Positions 1 through 7,345 of a stretch of DNA of 9,862 nt are shown here, piece after piece. The stretch lies in NCBI GenBank assembly GCA_030690245.1, contig JAUYGW010000194.1, positions 1-9,862 of the forward strand, in the 5' to 3' direction. Under the pieces are notes generated by a model. The model ran no database searches and was not told the DNA's origin. It saw only the letters and a program-made list of their open reading frames with translations. Within the stretch, counting starts at the first letter, position 1. Every line of letters starts with the position of its first letter. The position numbers and the translations under genes are program-made. The stretch is from Gallionella sp. (GTDB taxonomy: Bacteria > Pseudomonadota > Gammaproteobacteria > Burkholderiales > Gallionellaceae).

Positions 1-1112
1 GACGACGACAGCAGGAACGGTTCGATACCCATGTCGAGCAAGCGCGTGACTGCCGCTGCCGAATCATTGGTGTGCAAGGTTGCCAGCACCAGATGGCCGG
101 TCAACGATGCCTGCACCGCAATTTGCGCGGTTTCCAGATCGCGAATTTCGCCGATCATGATGATGTCCGGGTCCTGGCGCAGGATCGCGCGCAACGCCTT
201 GGCAAAGGTCATGTCGATACGCGGATTGACCTGGGTCTGGCCGACGCCGTTCAGTTCGTATTCGATCGGGTCTTCGACGGTCAGGATGTTGGTGCGGCTG
301 TCGTTCAGCCTTGACAGCGCGGCATACAGCGTGGTGGTCTTGCCCGAACCGGTCGGGCCGGTCACCAGCACGATGCCGTGTGGTTGTGCGATCAGCCGGT
401 CGAATTGCGCCAGCACCTCCGCGCTCATACCCAGGTGCTGCAAGCCGAGCTGGCCGGCCTCCTTGTCGAGCAGGCGCAACACCGCGCGTTCGCCATGCCC
501 GGTTGGCAGGGTGGAAACCCGCACATCGACCGCTTTGCCGCCCACGCGCAGCGTGATGCGTCCATCCTGCGGCAGGCGTTTTTCGGCGATGTCGAGCTGC
601 GCCATGATCTTGATGCGCGAGATCAGCGATGCATGAATCGCCTTCTTTGGCCGCACCACATCGCGCAAGGTGCCGTCGATGCGAAAGCGCACCACCGAAA
701 TCTGCTCGAACGGTTCTATATGGATATCCGACGCGCCTTCGCGCAATGCCTGCGTCAACAGTGCATTGATCATGCGGATCACCGGCGCGTCGTCGGTTGA
801 CGCCAGCAAGTCTTCGACCGCCGGCATATCGAGCATCAATTTGGCCAGGTCGAGATCGGACTCGTATTCATCAACGACCTGTGCCGCATCGCCGCCTGAA
901 TTGGAATAGGCTTTGGCAATTTCCGCTTCAAGCATTTCGCGCGGCATGGATTTCAGTCTGACGCGCCCGAAACAGCGGCTCACTTCCGCAATCGCGCTCG
1001 GCGGGGTCTTGTCCGATACCCAGATTTCGACCGGGCTATCCGCATTGCTGCGCTGCGCCAGCAACGCAAAATCGCGGGCAAATGCGTAGGGTAAAAGACG
1101 GGCGTCAGTCAT
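1..1112 (-). CDS. gspE: Type II secretion ATPase GspE, 3' end beyond window
   Basis: This is the cytoplasmic hexameric ATPase that powers pseudopilus assembly, docked on the inner membrane through GspL. 370 codons are visible before the left edge. The N-terminal part (about residues 1-110) matches the GspE N-domain that contacts GspL. The catalytic core then shows a Walker A motif GPTGSGKTT at residues 252-260 (Lys258), an Asp-box region TVEDPIEYE, a Walker B region DPDIIMIGEIRD at 314-325, and a His-box stretch GHLVLATLHTNDSA. The zinc-binding tetracysteine region of the family would lie beyond the window. The ATG start is preceded by AGG at 1118-1120 with a 5-base spacer, and the N-terminus MTDARLLPYAFARDF looks typical. 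It lies 163 bases downstream of gspD, with a REP-type hairpin between them. The motifs and its place beside gspD favour GspE over the related PilB. Confidence 0.96.
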   Translation of the reverse strand, partial: MTDARLLPYAFARDFALLAQRSNADSPVEIWVSDKTPPSAIAEVSRCFGRVRLKSMPREMLEAEIAKAYSNSGGDAAQVVDEYESDLDLAKLMLDMPAVEDLLASTDDAPVIRMINALLTQALREGASDIHIEPFEQISVVRFRIDGTLRDVVRPKKAIHASLISRIKIMAQLDIAEKRLPQDGRITLRVGGKAVDVRVSTLPTGHGERAVLRLLDKEAGQLGLQHLGMSAEVLAQFDRLIAQPHGIVLVTGPTGSGKTTTLYAALSRLNDSRTNILTVEDPIEYELNGVGQTQVNPRIDMTFAKALRAILRQDPDIIMIGEIRDLETAQIAVQASLTGHLVLATLHTNDSAAAVTRLLDMGIEPFLLSS

Positions 1113-1143
1113 ATTAACCTGGCAAAAGTAGTTGGAACTTGTA

Positions 1144-1192
1144 GGAGCGGGCCATGCCCGCGAGCGGCTTCATCGCGGGCATGGCCCGCTCC
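1144..1192. repeat. REP-doublet (REPIN-like) hairpin between gspD and gspE
   Basis: A perfect 20-base inverted repeat (arms 1144-1163 and 1173-1192) surrounds a 9-base loop. Each arm is itself a small palindrome, GCGGGC-CAT-GCCCGC, so the unit is two REP sequences facing each other. The left copy has the head TTGTAGGAGCGG; the head of the right copy has decayed (its outer flank reads CCGAGG rather than CCTACA). It fills part of the 163 bases between the gspD stop and the gspE start and would be transcribed as a strong hairpin. The rest of the gap shows no gene. Assignment to the REPIN class rests on structure; the RAYT transposase that usually mobilises such repeats is not in the window. Confidence 0.85.
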
Positions 1193-1275
1193 GAGGTGGT
1201 AACGTTTCATCATCTGGGGTGGTGATTCGCCATGTCCGTTAGAGGCTCCCTTAACTGGAACATTTCCGGTAGGCA

Positions 1276-3468
1276 CTACTTATCCGATGGCGCTGCCGCC
1301 GGTTGTTGCGGAGCAGGGCTTTGCGGAAGCGCCGGCGGCATGTCTGCCGGCGAGCTTGGCTCGGCCTTGTTGAAAAAGGGGCCGCTGTCCATCCGGTTAA
1401 ACAAAAGACCGCCAGCCATCCGGCCATCCTGTAGCGGCGGCAGCTGCGGCGCCTTCATGTCCGGCAATACCAGCGACGATGCAGGCTGCGCGCTGATTTC
1501 CACATTGCGGATGTAATTGTAACGATCACCGGTCAGATTCACGCTCTGCTCGTTGCTGCGGATTACGGTTGGCCGCAAGAACACCATCAAGTTGGTTTTG
1601 ACACGGTTGCGCTTTTGGGATTTGAATAAATTTCCGATGATCGGAATATCGCCGAGCCCCGGCACTTTCTCGACGCCGTCTTGCAGATTTTCATCGATCA
1701 ATCCGCCCAGCACGATAATCTGTCCATCGTCCACCAGCACATTGGTATCGATCGAGCGTTTGGTGGTGGCGAGCCCAGCCCCCTCGGTGCTTACTGTTTT
1801 ATCTATGCCCGATGTTTCCTGGTAGATCGCCATCCTGACTGAGCCGCCTTCGGAAATTTGCGGCCGCACGCGCAGCGACAGTCCGATATCCTTGCGCTCG
1901 ATCGTCTGGAACGGATTTACGCCCGCAGCCCCACCTGATGCCGCCGTCGTGTACTGGCCGGTAAGGAACGGCACGTTCTGGCCGACGATGATCTTCGCCT
2001 CTTCGTTGTCGAGCGTGATCAGGTTGGGCATCGACAGGATGTTGGCGTTGTTGCCGGCTTGAAGCATCTGGGCCAAAGCACCCAGGCCGATCTTGCCGGC
2101 GGCCTGCCTGAAAATACCGATGTTCAGGCCGTTGCTTGGCGGCAAAAAGTTTCCTGTGGCTGCATTTGAGATCGCCTGGTTGGCCAGATTGTCGCCTCCC
2201 GCGCCGAAGCCGGTCATAACCCCGGCTCGATAGTTGCTGTTGGGCCCTCCTGTCATGGTGGCCCATTGAACGCCGAATGCGGCCGCTTGCGTATCGGTCA
2301 CTTCGACAATCAGCGTTTCGATATAAACCTGGGCGCGGCGCGCGTCGAGTTGGTCGATGATCGCGCGCAAATTGCGATAGACCGCCTCGCTGGCGGTGAT
2401 GATGAGGGTGTTGGTCGATGAGTCGGCCTGAATGAATCCGGCTTGGCCACCGCTCGGCAGCGATGCCGGCGCAGTTGGTGATGAGGGTGTGGTGTTCGGT
2501 GGGGTGGTCGATGAAGGCAATGCTGAGGCTGGCGCGAAAATATCCCCGGATACTACGGCGCGCAGGGTTTGTGCAAGCTTGGTTGCTTCCGCATTTCTCA
2601 AATACACGACATGCACATTGCCCGGCTGTGCGGTTGGCTGATCGAGTTTCGTGATCAGCGTTTTTGCCAGATTGGCGCGCGCTTCGGACGGCGCGCGCAC
2701 AATGACCGTATTGGTGCGTGAATCCGCCAGCAAACTGGTGCGTCCGGCATCACCTCCGGGAACGTTGGTTCCGCCCGGTTCCAGCAACCGGTTGACCATC
2801 ACCGCAATATCGCTGGCAATCGCATAACGGATAGGCACTACATCCAGTTCGCTGCTCGCCGGGCCATCCAGTGCCGCGATTATTTTGCTCAAGCGCAGCA
2901 GGTTGCCGGCGTAATCGGTGATAACCAGCGTATTGTTGCCGGGGTTAGCGTTGATGGTGTTGTTGGGTGAAATCAGCGGGCGCAATACGGTCACCAGATT
3001 GGCTGCGGACTCGTGATTCAAGCGAAAAACCTGCGTCGCGATCTGGTCGCCGCGCACTGCGCCGGTCTGGCCGGGACTGGATTGAAAAGTGCCAGACTGC
3101 GACTTGGCATCCGCTTCCGGCACCACTTTGGTATAGCCGTTGCCGGTCACCACCGTGTAACCATGCATGCGCAACACCGAGGTCAACAGCTGGAATGCCT
3201 GGGCCTTGGTAAGCGGCTTTTCCGACACCAGGTTGATTTTGCCCTTGACGCGCGGATCGATGATAAAGGTCGTGTTGGTGTAATCGCCGATCGCCGCAAT
3301 CACCGATTCGATATCGGCATCAACGAAATTGAGCGTGCCTCTGGCCGCACCCGCAGCTTCGCTCGTATTGTTATCTTGTGCCTGCGCTGGCTGTATGCCC
3401 GCCATTGCGCACAGCAATATGAACGCAGCACTCCAGCATCGCCATGTTGCCAATCTGTTTATTATCAT
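1276..3468 (-). CDS. gspD: Type II secretion outer-membrane secretin GspD
   Basis: This is the secretin that forms the multimeric outer-membrane channel for exoproteins, with periplasmic N-domains reaching to the inner-membrane platform. It has 730 residues. A Sec signal peptide covers residues 1-30, with probable cleavage after AQA. N0 lies at about 43-120, N1 at 143-203, N2 at 207-278 and N3 at 284-390. N3 is interrupted by a Ser/Thr/Pro-rich stretch at about 315-342. The secretin core (about 395-637) contains the gate-region motif NVPFLTG (498-504) and the signature VPGLGDIPIIGNLF (602-615). A Pro/Ala-rich tail follows (about 660-730). The reading frame is open 70 codons further upstream, but the ATG at 3466-3468 directly begins the signal peptide and overlaps the gspN stop as ATGA, so I chose it. 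This overlap suggests translational coupling to gspN. Confidence 0.97.
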   Translation of the reverse strand: MIINRLATWRCWSAAFILLCAMAGIQPAQAQDNNTSEAAGAARGTLNFVDADIESVIAAIGDYTNTTFIIDPRVKGKINLVSEKPLTKAQAFQLLTSVLRMHGYTVVTGNGYTKVVPEADAKSQSGTFQSSPGQTGAVRGDQIATQVFRLNHESAANLVTVLRPLISPNNTINANPGNNTLVITDYAGNLLRLSKIIAALDGPASSELDVVPIRYAIASDIAVMVNRLLEPGGTNVPGGDAGRTSLLADSRTNTVIVRAPSEARANLAKTLITKLDQPTAQPGNVHVVYLRNAEATKLAQTLRAVVSGDIFAPASALPSSTTPPNTTPSSPTAPASLPSGGQAGFIQADSSTNTLIITASEAVYRNLRAIIDQLDARRAQVYIETLIVEVTDTQAAAFGVQWATMTGGPNSNYRAGVMTGFGAGGDNLANQAISNAATGNFLPPSNGLNIGIFRQAAGKIGLGALAQMLQAGNNANILSMPNLITLDNEEAKIIVGQNVPFLTGQYTTAASGGAAGVNPFQTIERKDIGLSLRVRPQISEGGSVRMAIYQETSGIDKTVSTEGAGLATTKRSIDTNVLVDDGQIIVLGGLIDENLQDGVEKVPGLGDIPIIGNLFKSQKRNRVKTNLMVFLRPTVIRSNEQSVNLTGDRYNYIRNVEISAQPASSLVLPDMKAPQLPPLQDGRMAGGLLFNRMDSGPFFNKAEPSSPADMPPALPQSPAPQQPAAAPSDK

Positions 3469-4238
3469 TTGAACTCTAGCGCAATAACGTCTTTGCCGCC
3501 TTCTTTGCGGCGTTGCCCCAGCAAACCCAGTAAATTCGCCAGTCTCTCTTCTTGTCCTGCTTCGGTTTCTGCCTGGCCGGAAAACTGCAAACGCCCGTTG
3601 GCGAACATCCCCGAACCACTCAACAACAGCGGCCCTTGGATCGTCTTGAGCGTCGCGGCTGCCTGTTGTCCGCGCCAATCAAACACCAGGTTATATGTCC
3701 CCAACGGTTTGACCGGCGACAGCCGCGATGCGATGTCATTCATCTCCAGGTTCATTGTGCCGGTCATCTCGATTTCTCCGCCCTGCAGCACCAATTGTAA
3801 CTGCTCCCATGATAACCGCATCTGCCCGGACGGCTGCACTGAATTCAGCGGCGCTCCCAGCGCTGCCAGCCGTTCCGCCGGCAGTGAAACCGCCGCCGGA
3901 CTTATCAGCCATTGATGCCAACTGCCAATCACGCTGACCGGCCGCGACAATGCCGCAGTATTTTCCAGTTCGGCATCGACCTGCCCCAACAGCAGCGTCG
4001 GGGACAACCGCCAGGAGAACCTTCCGGGCAATAACGGCGTTACCGGACCGTTGCCGCCCGGCGCGCCGCCGATAAAGGCCGAACCGCGCCACAAGGTGCC
4101 CTGCGCATCGCCCAGCGTCAAACGTCCTGCGGTCTGTGTCTCTACTATCGATGCCATCCAGCCTGCCGGAAAAAACACCAGCGCGGTGAGCGCGATACTG
4201 ACAATTCCAGCCAGCAACCATGTCACGGGGTGACGCAA
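3465..4238 (-). CDS. gspN: Type II secretion accessory protein GspN
   Basis: A 257-residue GspN-family protein with one N-terminal transmembrane segment (about residues 6-25, WLLAGIVSIALTALVFFPAG) and a long periplasmic domain, as in the family. GspN occurs in only some T2SS, is often dispensable, and has no well-defined biochemical role. The stretch TAGRLTLGDAQGTLWRGSA, just after the membrane segment, looks like the family's conserved N-terminal region. The start is TTG at 4236-4238, supported by AAGGA at 4245-4249 with a 6-base spacer; no ATG lies nearby in frame. The stop overlaps the gspD start by four bases. In Xanthomonas, XpsN at the same position before xpsD is described as working like GspC, which matters here because no gspC is visible. 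Confidence 0.9.
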   Translation of the reverse strand: MRHPVTWLLAGIVSIALTALVFFPAGWMASIVETQTAGRLTLGDAQGTLWRGSAFIGGAPGGNGPVTPLLPGRFSWRLSPTLLLGQVDAELENTAALSRPVSVIGSWHQWLISPAAVSLPAERLAALGAPLNSVQPSGQMRLSWEQLQLVLQGGEIEMTGTMNLEMNDIASRLSPVKPLGTYNLVFDWRGQQAAATLKTIQGPLLLSGSGMFANGRLQFSGQAETEAGQEERLANLLGLLGQRRKEGGKDVIALEFK

Positions 4239-4244
4239 TGAATA

Positions 4245-4249
4245 TCCTT
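4245..4249 (-). promoter_or_regulatory. Ribosome binding site fixing the gspN TTG start
   Basis: On the minus strand AAGGA stands six bases before the TTG at 4236-4238. It is one of the clearer Shine-Dalgarno sequences in the window and is the main reason for accepting a TTG start for gspN. Confidence 0.65.
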
Positions 4250-4283
4250 TTTATTCCATTTCGCAAGCGGGCGCAAGTGCGGC

Positions 4284-4364
4284 AATGGGGCACAGCCGAT
4301 GTGCGCAGCACGGCTGGGTTCGCCGGCAAAAAGCACCTTCCGTTTTAAAGCGGGACGCCCCATT
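4284..4364. repeat. Weak nested inverted repeats in the gspM-gspN gap
   Basis: The 128-base gap between gspM and gspN (4239-4366) holds no gene. It contains an 8-base inverted repeat, AATGGGGC at 4284-4291 and GCCCCATT at 4357-4364. Inside it lies a 6-base one, CAGCCG at 4293-4298 and CGGCTG at 4311-4316. The arms are short enough to arise by chance. They may be the worn remains of an inserted palindromic element, given the other junctions in this operon. Confidence 0.3.
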
Positions 4365-4366
4365 CT

Positions 4367-4870
4367 TTAAAATTGCCGCAACGTTAATGTCGCGTTAACC
4401 ATATCGGGTTGAGGCAGCGCGACGATATTGGCGTCGACTACCGAAAGCCTTGCGGTCTTTTGCATATCGTCCAGCCACGCCAGCGTGCCGGCAAAAGAGG
4501 CTGAAGCGAGCTGCACTTTCGCAAGGTCGCCGGACAGCGTCACGTTTTGCGGCTTCAAGCCTTTGCCTGCGAGCGTGGTTTTGATGCTTTCTTCGGATAA
4601 TGCCGGCACCGGCGAAGCGGCTTTTCCGGAAAGCGCCGCAGCTTCTTTCGATAGTGCCTGGAGTAGTGCGACTTGCTGGCGCAGCTCCGGCAGATTTTTA
4701 TTCAACTGGTTGCGGCCGGTCAAGGCAGGATCGATCAGCAATGCGTAGAACAGGCCGAGTGCTGCCGCCGTGGCGGCAGCAGCGAGCATCGCGCGCTCGC
4801 GGGCATCGCGCGCTATCCAGAACTCCGATAACGATTGCCTGGATTGATTTAACAGGCTGGCCGGATTCAT
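4367..4870 (-). CDS. gspM: Type II secretion platform protein GspM
   Basis: A bitopic inner-membrane protein of 167 residues that pairs with GspL in the assembly platform. A short cytoplasmic N-terminus is followed by one transmembrane helix (about residues 29-47, LAAAATAAALGLFYALLID). Next come a helical stretch rich in Leu, Gln and Ala (about 55-85) and a compact periplasmic domain ending in NATLTLRQF, which fits the ferredoxin-like fold of the family. Length and layout are normal. The ATG at 4868-4870 overlaps the gspL stop as ATGA, so I prefer it to an in-frame start seven codons upstream. A GGGG sequence stands six bases before it, inside the end of gspL. Confidence 0.93.
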   Translation of the reverse strand: MNPASLLNQSRQSLSEFWIARDARERAMLAAAATAAALGLFYALLIDPALTGRNQLNKNLPELRQQVALLQALSKEAAALSGKAASPVPALSEESIKTTLAGKGLKPQNVTLSGDLAKVQLASASFAGTLAWLDDMQKTARLSVVDANIVALPQPDMVNATLTLRQF

Positions 4871-6213
4871 TTCATACCCCGTATTTTCCATACCACCGCC
4901 GACTGCGCAGACACCGGGTCAAGCGACTCCAGGCTAAGAGAAAGACCGCGTTCCGCCAGCGCGGCTTTCATTTGTTGCGCCGGCGTTTCGGTATTTGGCC
5001 CTTCGGCTCGGCTCAGGACAGGTTTGAACTGCACGATCAAGCTGCGCTCACGATATTCGAGCGTGGCAATAGCGGGCGCTGCTTTGCCCGGCATGACACT
5101 GGCCCAAGCCTCGCCAAAGGCCGCCGAGATCGCCGTAAAATCATCCGTTGCCGGCAGCCCGGAATCGCGTTTGGCGGCAGCGATCTTTTGCCGCATTTGC
5201 GCGACGGGATCGATAATCACGGACTCGTTTGGATAAGCCGATTTGTATATCTGGATCATGGCCGTGCGCAGCAGATTGGCTTCGCCCTTCATGCGCCACC
5301 AGTCGATATTCAAGGCGGCGGCATTGATGATCAGGACTGCGGCAGCCAGCGCCAGCGGCCAGCGCCACGCGTGCCAGTCCAGCCGGGGGCCGCTTTCCGC
5401 GCCCAGCCCCGCCATCAAATCGAGCGCCGTGCCTTGGGTGCCGGCAATCCAGCGCGGCCAGTTGTCGGCAAACACGTTGATGCGTTGAGTCAGCGCGGCA
5501 GTATGGCTGATTGCTTCCTGGTAAGTGTGCACCGCCAATTGCGGCACATACAGCGTGATCGGCGCTTCGGACACCAACGCGCATAATGTCCGGATCACCT
5601 CTTGTGCCGATGCTTCATGCTGATCGTGTCCTTCCGCCTGGCTCAGGGCAGGCGCGATCGCCAAACCGATACCGTCCTGTTCAGAGAGGCGCAGCAGCAC
5701 GTCGATGTCGGCGCCCTGTTCGTTGATGGCGGCGGTCACGCCGCCCGGCTGATCCTGTTGGCCGGACTGATAGGGTAAACACAATTGTGCCGGCAGTGCC
5801 GCGAGCCGGCGGGCGCCGAATGCGTTCAACGTCTTGGCGAGAAGCTCGAGCCAGGCGCGCTGCACCACCGCAACGGTGCGCAATCCATCGGATAAACCGC
5901 CCGCAACCACCACACAGCCGGACGGGTCGGCAATCAGCTGATCTTCCACCAGATTGGGCAGCGCGGCCTTCAGTCTGGCAGCCGATAACGGCGGCACCTG
6001 CACGCGCAGCAGGGTGACATCGCTGGCGGCCAGCAGCAGCACCACGCGCTGCGCCTTTGCAATCATGTCGGACAAACCCGGCAATGACGCTGCGCCTTCG
6101 CGTTCGATCGAGTCGCCATGCGATACCAGGGCAAACGGGCAAACCAGTTCAAGCCAATGCGCCGCGCTGTCGGCGGCGGATTTGGAAGGCAGGCGGATAT
6201 AGAGTGTGCTCAA
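4867..6213 (-). CDS. gspL: Type II secretion platform protein GspL
   Basis: A bitopic inner-membrane protein of 448 residues that links the ATPase GspE to GspM and the pseudopilus. The large cytoplasmic actin-like domain covers about residues 1-280, the single transmembrane helix about 285-303 (WPLALAAAVLIINAAALNI), and the periplasmic ferredoxin-like domain about 380-448. Two copies of a dispersed repeat interrupt it in frame, encoding LSQAEG at 190-195 and LSRAEG at 400-405. These probably lengthen it by 8 or so residues each and fall in surface-loop-like positions. The start is TTG at 6211-6213, giving MSTLYIRLPS, a typical GspL beginning; AGAGAA stands about ten bases before it. It begins 17 bases after the gspK stop. 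Confidence 0.95.
   Translation of the reverse strand: MSTLYIRLPSKSAADSAAHWLELVCPFALVSHGDSIEREGAASLPGLSDMIAKAQRVVLLLAASDVTLLRVQVPPLSAARLKAALPNLVEDQLIADPSGCVVVAGGLSDGLRTVAVVQRAWLELLAKTLNAFGARRLAALPAQLCLPYQSGQQDQPGGVTAAINEQGADIDVLLRLSEQDGIGLAIAPALSQAEGHDQHEASAQEVIRTLCALVSEAPITLYVPQLAVHTYQEAISHTAALTQRINVFADNWPRWIAGTQGTALDLMAGLGAESGPRLDWHAWRWPLALAAAVLIINAAALNIDWWRMKGEANLLRTAMIQIYKSAYPNESVIIDPVAQMRQKIAAAKRDSGLPATDDFTAISAAFGEAWASVMPGKAAPAIATLEYRERSLIVQFKPVLSRAEGPNTETPAQQMKAALAERGLSLSLESLDPVSAQSAVVWKIRGMK
4999..5022. repeat. Short dispersed repeat, in-frame copy 1 in gspL
   Basis: A 24-base unit that reads PVLSRAEG in the gspL frame, in the periplasmic domain (residues 398-405). It matches the copy at 5629-5652 at 19 of 24 bases. 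Peptides such as LSRAEG, LSEVEG and LSLSKG are familiar as translations of a short mobile repeat built on CCTGAGCC...GAAGG in many proteobacterial genomes. That identification is from general knowledge. Confidence 0.65.
5629..5652. repeat. Short dispersed repeat, in-frame copy 2 in gspL
   Basis: The second 24-base copy reads PALSQAEG in the gspL frame, in the cytoplasmic domain (residues 188-195). It shares the CCTGAGCC and GAAGG blocks with the copy at 4999-5022 and has the same orientation and the same reading phase. It is more diverged from the usual form of the repeat, which suggests an older insertion. Confidence 0.6.
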
Positions 6214-6230
6214 GGTGTCGCGTTCTCTTT

Positions 6231-7208
6231 CTAGTGTTCTCGAATCCAGACGATATTAGTCCGGTTGCCATTGCGTTCGATCAACGCCTGCACGTCCAAT
6301 TCGGCCCGGTCCATGCGCACTTTACCATCGACCAGAAAATAATGGGTTGTGACCGATACCTCCTTGGACGATGCGACAAGCGGCGTACCCGGCAATCGTT
6401 GCGCAAAATCGGCAAGATCGCGGAAGCTGGCGGTATTGCGCTTTGCCACCAGCGAAGTCGCATCGGAAAGTGTGAGTGTACCGATTCTCGCTGCCAGCAC
6501 CTCGGCTGGGGCGGTATTCACATTGACCGGCGTGGCGCGCGGCAGGAAGATCACGAAATTTTTCAGCTTGCCGAGCATCTCCGGGGAAAAGCCCGGCACT
6601 GCGAGCAAATCTTCCATTTGGGTAAGATTCATCGGTTGTGTATTGGGCTGACCGTCGCCGTTTGCAGCGGCCACTTGCGATTTTATTTCAGTTCGGAGTT
6701 CCTCGGAGCGGTGCGCCGCCGCCATCACATCGGCAGTTGCTTGCGCGAGTGCCGGATTCAGCTGCGCATCGCTGAGCAGCCGCTCGAAAGCGGCGACCTC
6801 GGCAGGGTCGATGGTTCCATTCGGGCACAGGTTGGTCAGGTTGTAACGTGCCTGTGCGTCGCTGATGCTGCCCGATAATGTCGCATCGCCGACATGATCC
6901 CCAGCACGGCCGCTTTCGACATATTGATCGAGCCGCGTTTCCGCGAGCGGCACCGCCCAAGGTTCATCCAGGTTGTCGACGCTCGAATGCTTCGCATCCT
7001 CGCGCAAAATCAAGCCGGCCCAATCGAGCGCGCCGCGCAGAATCCACTGCTTTTGCAATTGCAGGCGCTGGTTTTCGATTGAACGCACCTGCACCTGCTG
7101 CTGCCAGAAAAGGCTGGCGACGATCGTGATCGCCAGCGTCGTCAGCAACAGCGCTGTAATCACCGCGATGCCGCGTTGCCGGTATTGCTGAGCAGGGCGT
7201 ATGCTCAT
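6231..7208 (-). CDS. gspK: Type II secretion minor pseudopilin GspK
   Basis: The largest minor pseudopilin (325 residues). With GspI and GspJ it caps the pseudopilus tip. A short basic leader MSIRPAQQYRQRG is cut by the prepilin peptidase before IAVITALLLTTLAITIVASL, the hydrophobic N-helix. Position 5 of the mature protein is Thr rather than Glu, as is normal for GspK. Family blocks include LDWAGLILRED, GSISDAQARYNLTNL and NVNTAPAEVLAARIG. The frame is open 64 codons further upstream, but that stretch is the translated MITE-like element at 7209-7445. The ATG at 7206-7208 starts just outside that element, and its likely ribosome binding site lies in the element's terminal repeat. Confidence 0.95.
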   Translation of the reverse strand: MSIRPAQQYRQRGIAVITALLLTTLAITIVASLFWQQQVQVRSIENQRLQLQKQWILRGALDWAGLILREDAKHSSVDNLDEPWAVPLAETRLDQYVESGRAGDHVGDATLSGSISDAQARYNLTNLCPNGTIDPAEVAAFERLLSDAQLNPALAQATADVMAAAHRSEELRTEIKSQVAAANGDGQPNTQPMNLTQMEDLLAVPGFSPEMLGKLKNFVIFLPRATPVNVNTAPAEVLAARIGTLTLSDATSLVAKRNTASFRDLADFAQRLPGTPLVASSKEVSVTTHYFLVDGKVRMDRAELDVQALIERNGNRTNIVWIREH

Positions 7209-7216
7209 CCTGGAAA

Positions 7217-7220
7217 CCTT
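7217..7220 (-). promoter_or_regulatory. Probable gspK ribosome binding site inside the element's terminal repeat
   Basis: On the coding strand AAGG stands eight bases before the gspK ATG and lies wholly inside the element's terminal repeat (7209-7225). That repeat can pair with the other one just after the gspJ stop, so this site could be hidden in a stem in the mRNA. Confidence 0.5.
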
Positions 7221-7227
7221 AGTTGGG

Positions 7228-7345
7228 CGGGGTGGAGTGTGCGCTTTTTGCGGTGCGGGGCAAGGCGCAACGACGCGGAATGGTCGTTCCATTCCAAGGA
7301 GTTGCAACGCCGCCATGCGCCGCAAAAAGCGTGCAATCTGCCCCG
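7228..7345. repeat. Long imperfect palindrome inside the MITE-like element
   Basis: A folded structure of about 118 bases. The outer arms CGGGG (7228-7232) and CCCCG (7341-7345) are followed inward by an exact 12-base pair, CGCTTTTTGCGG (7242-7253) with CCGCAAAAAGCG (7320-7331). The innermost pair is GGAATGG (7277-7283) with CCATTCC (7289-7295) around a 5-base loop. Several mismatches between arms are transitions that still allow G-U pairs in RNA on one strand. All arms are centred near 7286, which argues against chance. Confidence 0.75.

Noticed and set aside
31..800. Plus-strand open frames of 201 and 140 codons opposite gspE
   Set aside because: The minus strand encodes GspE with intact Walker A and Walker B motifs throughout this stretch; the plus-strand products show no family features.
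1144..1192. The gspD-gspE hairpin as a rho-independent terminator
   Set aside because: No run of T follows the stem on either strand, gspE continues in the same direction with its own ribosome binding site, and the REP structure explains the stem.
3469..3678. A 70-residue N-terminal extension of GspD
   Set aside because: It overlaps the gspN coding sequence, is Arg-rich, and would bury the signal peptide that begins exactly at the ATG at 3468.
3013..3915. A 300-codon plus-strand open frame across the gspD-gspN junction
   Set aside because: It is antisense to the gspD signal peptide and N-domains and to gspN, both convincing, and has no recognisable motif.
4600..5586. A 328-codon open frame on the plus strand opposite gspM and gspL
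   Set aside because: It lies antisense to two well-supported genes, its product is rich in Arg, Gly and His without recognisable motifs, and long antisense frames are common opposite GC-rich genes.
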